6,988 nucleotides of DNA from Paracoccaceae bacterium. GTDB lineage: Bacteria; Pseudomonadota; Alphaproteobacteria; Rhodobacterales; Rhodobacteraceae. The stretch spans positions 1 to 6,988 of the forward strand of contig JAOUMG010000097.1 of the NCBI GenBank assembly GCA_029881635.1. Direction: 5' to 3'. Below the pieces are notes generated by a model. The model had not been told where the DNA came from. It ran no database searches and saw only the letters and a program-made list of their open reading frames with translations. Shown one piece after another: positions 6,043 to 6,988 of the stretch (its first letter is position 1; each line of letters begins with the position of its first letter). A program made the position numbers and the translations under genes.

Positions 6043-6779
6043 GCCAGACCGATTTTCGCGCGGCCCTGCTTGACCCCGACCTGCCTGCCCCCAACGGCCT
6101 GACCGATCCGCAAGGGCGCCCGGCCGGGCGGCGCTTTGACGTTTACCGCAACAATGTCTCGGTCAGCCTGACCGAAGCCCTGCGCACCGCCTTTCCTGTC
6201 ATCCGGCAGCTTGTCGGTGATGAGTTCTTTAGCGCCATGGCCGCTGTATTCCTGCGCGCCCATCCGCCCCAGTCACCGCTGATGATGTTTTACGGGGCAG
6301 AAATGCCGGAATTTCTGGCAACATTTGAGCCGGTGTCGTATCTCGGCTACCTGCCCGACATCGCTCGGCTGGAACTGGCCCTGCGGCATTCCTATCACGC
6401 CGCCGATGCCACGCCGGTCCCCACCGCCGCGCTGGAAACCCTTCCCCCTGATCAGTTCGTGGCCTCCCGGCTTGAATTCGTGCCTGCCATACGGCTGATC
6501 CGGTCTAAATGGCCGGTTCATGCCATCTGGCAGGCCAATACCAGGGGGGGGCCAAAGCCAGTCCCACAGGCCGAAGATGTGCTAATCGCACGCCCCGAAT
6601 TCGACCCCGACCCGATGTTGCTGCCGCAAGGTGCGGGCGATTTCATCGCCGCCCTCATGGATGGCCAGACCGTTGGCGACGCCCTGGAGGCCGCCGGGCA
6701 GTTTGACCTGACAGCCACCTTGGGTCTTTTGATCCGCTGCGGGGCCCTCGCCCGTATTATTCCCGGAGAACTTTCATGA
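6039..6779 (+). CDS. bufC: DUF2063 protein, BufC/HvfC-type partner of the MNIO enzyme
   Basis: A 246-residue protein with the N-terminal DUF2063 signature RRFDVYRNNV (residues 31-40), TEALRTAFPVIRQLVGDEFF (45-64), RAHPPQSP (73-80) and YLPDIARLE (104-112). Pfam describes this domain as putatively DNA-binding, but in MNIO operons it is thought to be the partner that delivers the precursor peptide to the enzyme, as MbnC does for MbnB. The C-terminal half (about 115-246) is less conserved. It ends in a helical DFIAALMDGQTVGDALEAA section that resembles winged-helix or RRE-like peptide-binding modules. That comparison is an inference. AAGG (6028-6031) precedes the start by 7 nt. The start overlaps the bufB stop, and the stop overlaps the next start, both as ATGA. 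A run of eight G residues lies at 6544-6551. No signal peptide is visible, so it is likely cytoplasmic. Confidence 0.92.
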   Translation: MSQTDFRAALLDPDLPAPNGLTDPQGRPAGRRFDVYRNNVSVSLTEALRTAFPVIRQLVGDEFFSAMAAVFLRAHPPQSPLMMFYGAEMPEFLATFEPVSYLGYLPDIARLELALRHSYHAADATPVPTAALETLPPDQFVASRLEFVPAIRLIRSKWPVHAIWQANTRGGPKPVPQAEDVLIARPEFDPDPMLLPQGAGDFIAALMDGQTVGDALEAAGQFDLTATLGLLIRCGALARIIPGELS

Positions 6780-6988
6780 CAGCCCTCATTAACCTTTACG
6801 ACACTGTCGCCAATGCACTTGGCCGTCTGGCACCTTCACTGCTGCCCAGCCTGGCGCGGCTAACATTTGCCGGCGTTCTTCTGGTCTATTTCTGGAACTC
6901 CGCCCGCACCAAGATCGGCGACGGCATCGGGGGGCTCTTTCAACCGTCTGACGGTGCCTATATCCAGATATTCCCCAAAGCGGTCGAG
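6776..6988 (+). CDS. bufD: DoxX-family membrane protein, N-terminal 71 residues (runs off window)
   Basis: The reading frame opens at an ATG overlapping the bufC stop (ATGA), with GGAG (6765-6768) 7 nt upstream, and is open to the window end. The 71 visible residues start with a short amphipathic stretch. A hydrophobic membrane segment follows at about residues 23-45 (SLARLTFAGVLLVYFWNSA), then FQPSDGAYIQIFPKAVE. This matches DoxX proteins seen at the end of buf and gig clusters, which are small integral inner-membrane proteins with about four helices. Their biochemical role is not settled; quinone-linked redox support or membrane assembly has been suggested for the wider family. Translational coupling to bufC suggests it acts with the bufferin system. 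The symbol bufD is given by position and family. The C-terminal part is not visible. Confidence 0.85.
   Translation, partial: MTALINLYDTVANALGRLAPSLLPSLARLTFAGVLLVYFWNSARTKIGDGIGGLFQPSDGAYIQIFPKAVE

Overview
The window looks like an alphaproteobacterial chromosome, most likely Rhodobacterales. The evidence is a GC-rich coding style, divergently arranged phaC and phaZ, a threonyl-tRNA synthetase whose motifs ([17 protein letters not shown]) match my memory of that order, and the wording of the DoxX and PHA-synthase fragments. No mobile element, tRNA, rRNA, CRISPR array or pseudogene was seen.

Positions 1-1744 form a polyhydroxyalkanoate (PHA) storage locus. The 5' end of class I PHA synthase phaC runs leftward off the window, and intracellular depolymerase phaZ runs rightward. 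They share a 100-bp control region with an exact CTGC-N3-GCAG element, the motif reported for the alphaproteobacterial PHA repressor PhaR. The element lies where candidate promoters of both genes would start. An ABHD10-like alpha/beta hydrolase (1756-2505, minus strand) converges on phaZ with an 11-bp gap.

Positions 2672-4624 hold a complete housekeeping thrS. Its 166-bp upstream region is divergent with the hydrolase and carries a candidate promoter.

Positions 4820 to the window end hold a four-gene, single-direction cluster with overlapping start and stop codons: a secreted four-cysteine DUF2282 precursor peptide (bufA), a DUF692/MNIO multinuclear iron enzyme (bufB), a DUF2063 partner protein (bufC) and the start of a DoxX membrane protein (bufD). 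This is the architecture of the recently described bufferin systems, ribosomally made and post-translationally modified copper-binding peptides, also related to the gold-induced gig clusters. In the model, BufB with BufC modifies cysteines of BufA before export to the periplasm, where the peptide sequesters metal; the role of the DoxX protein is unclear. The system is not wholly undescribed, but it is the most notable content here.

The non-coding DNA around this cluster is unusually structured. A 31-bp two-tier inverted repeat (4708-4738) and a second dyad (4775-4790) lie upstream of bufA. A perfect 11-bp stem-loop (5134-5167) separates the peptide gene from the enzyme genes and could set their expression ratio.
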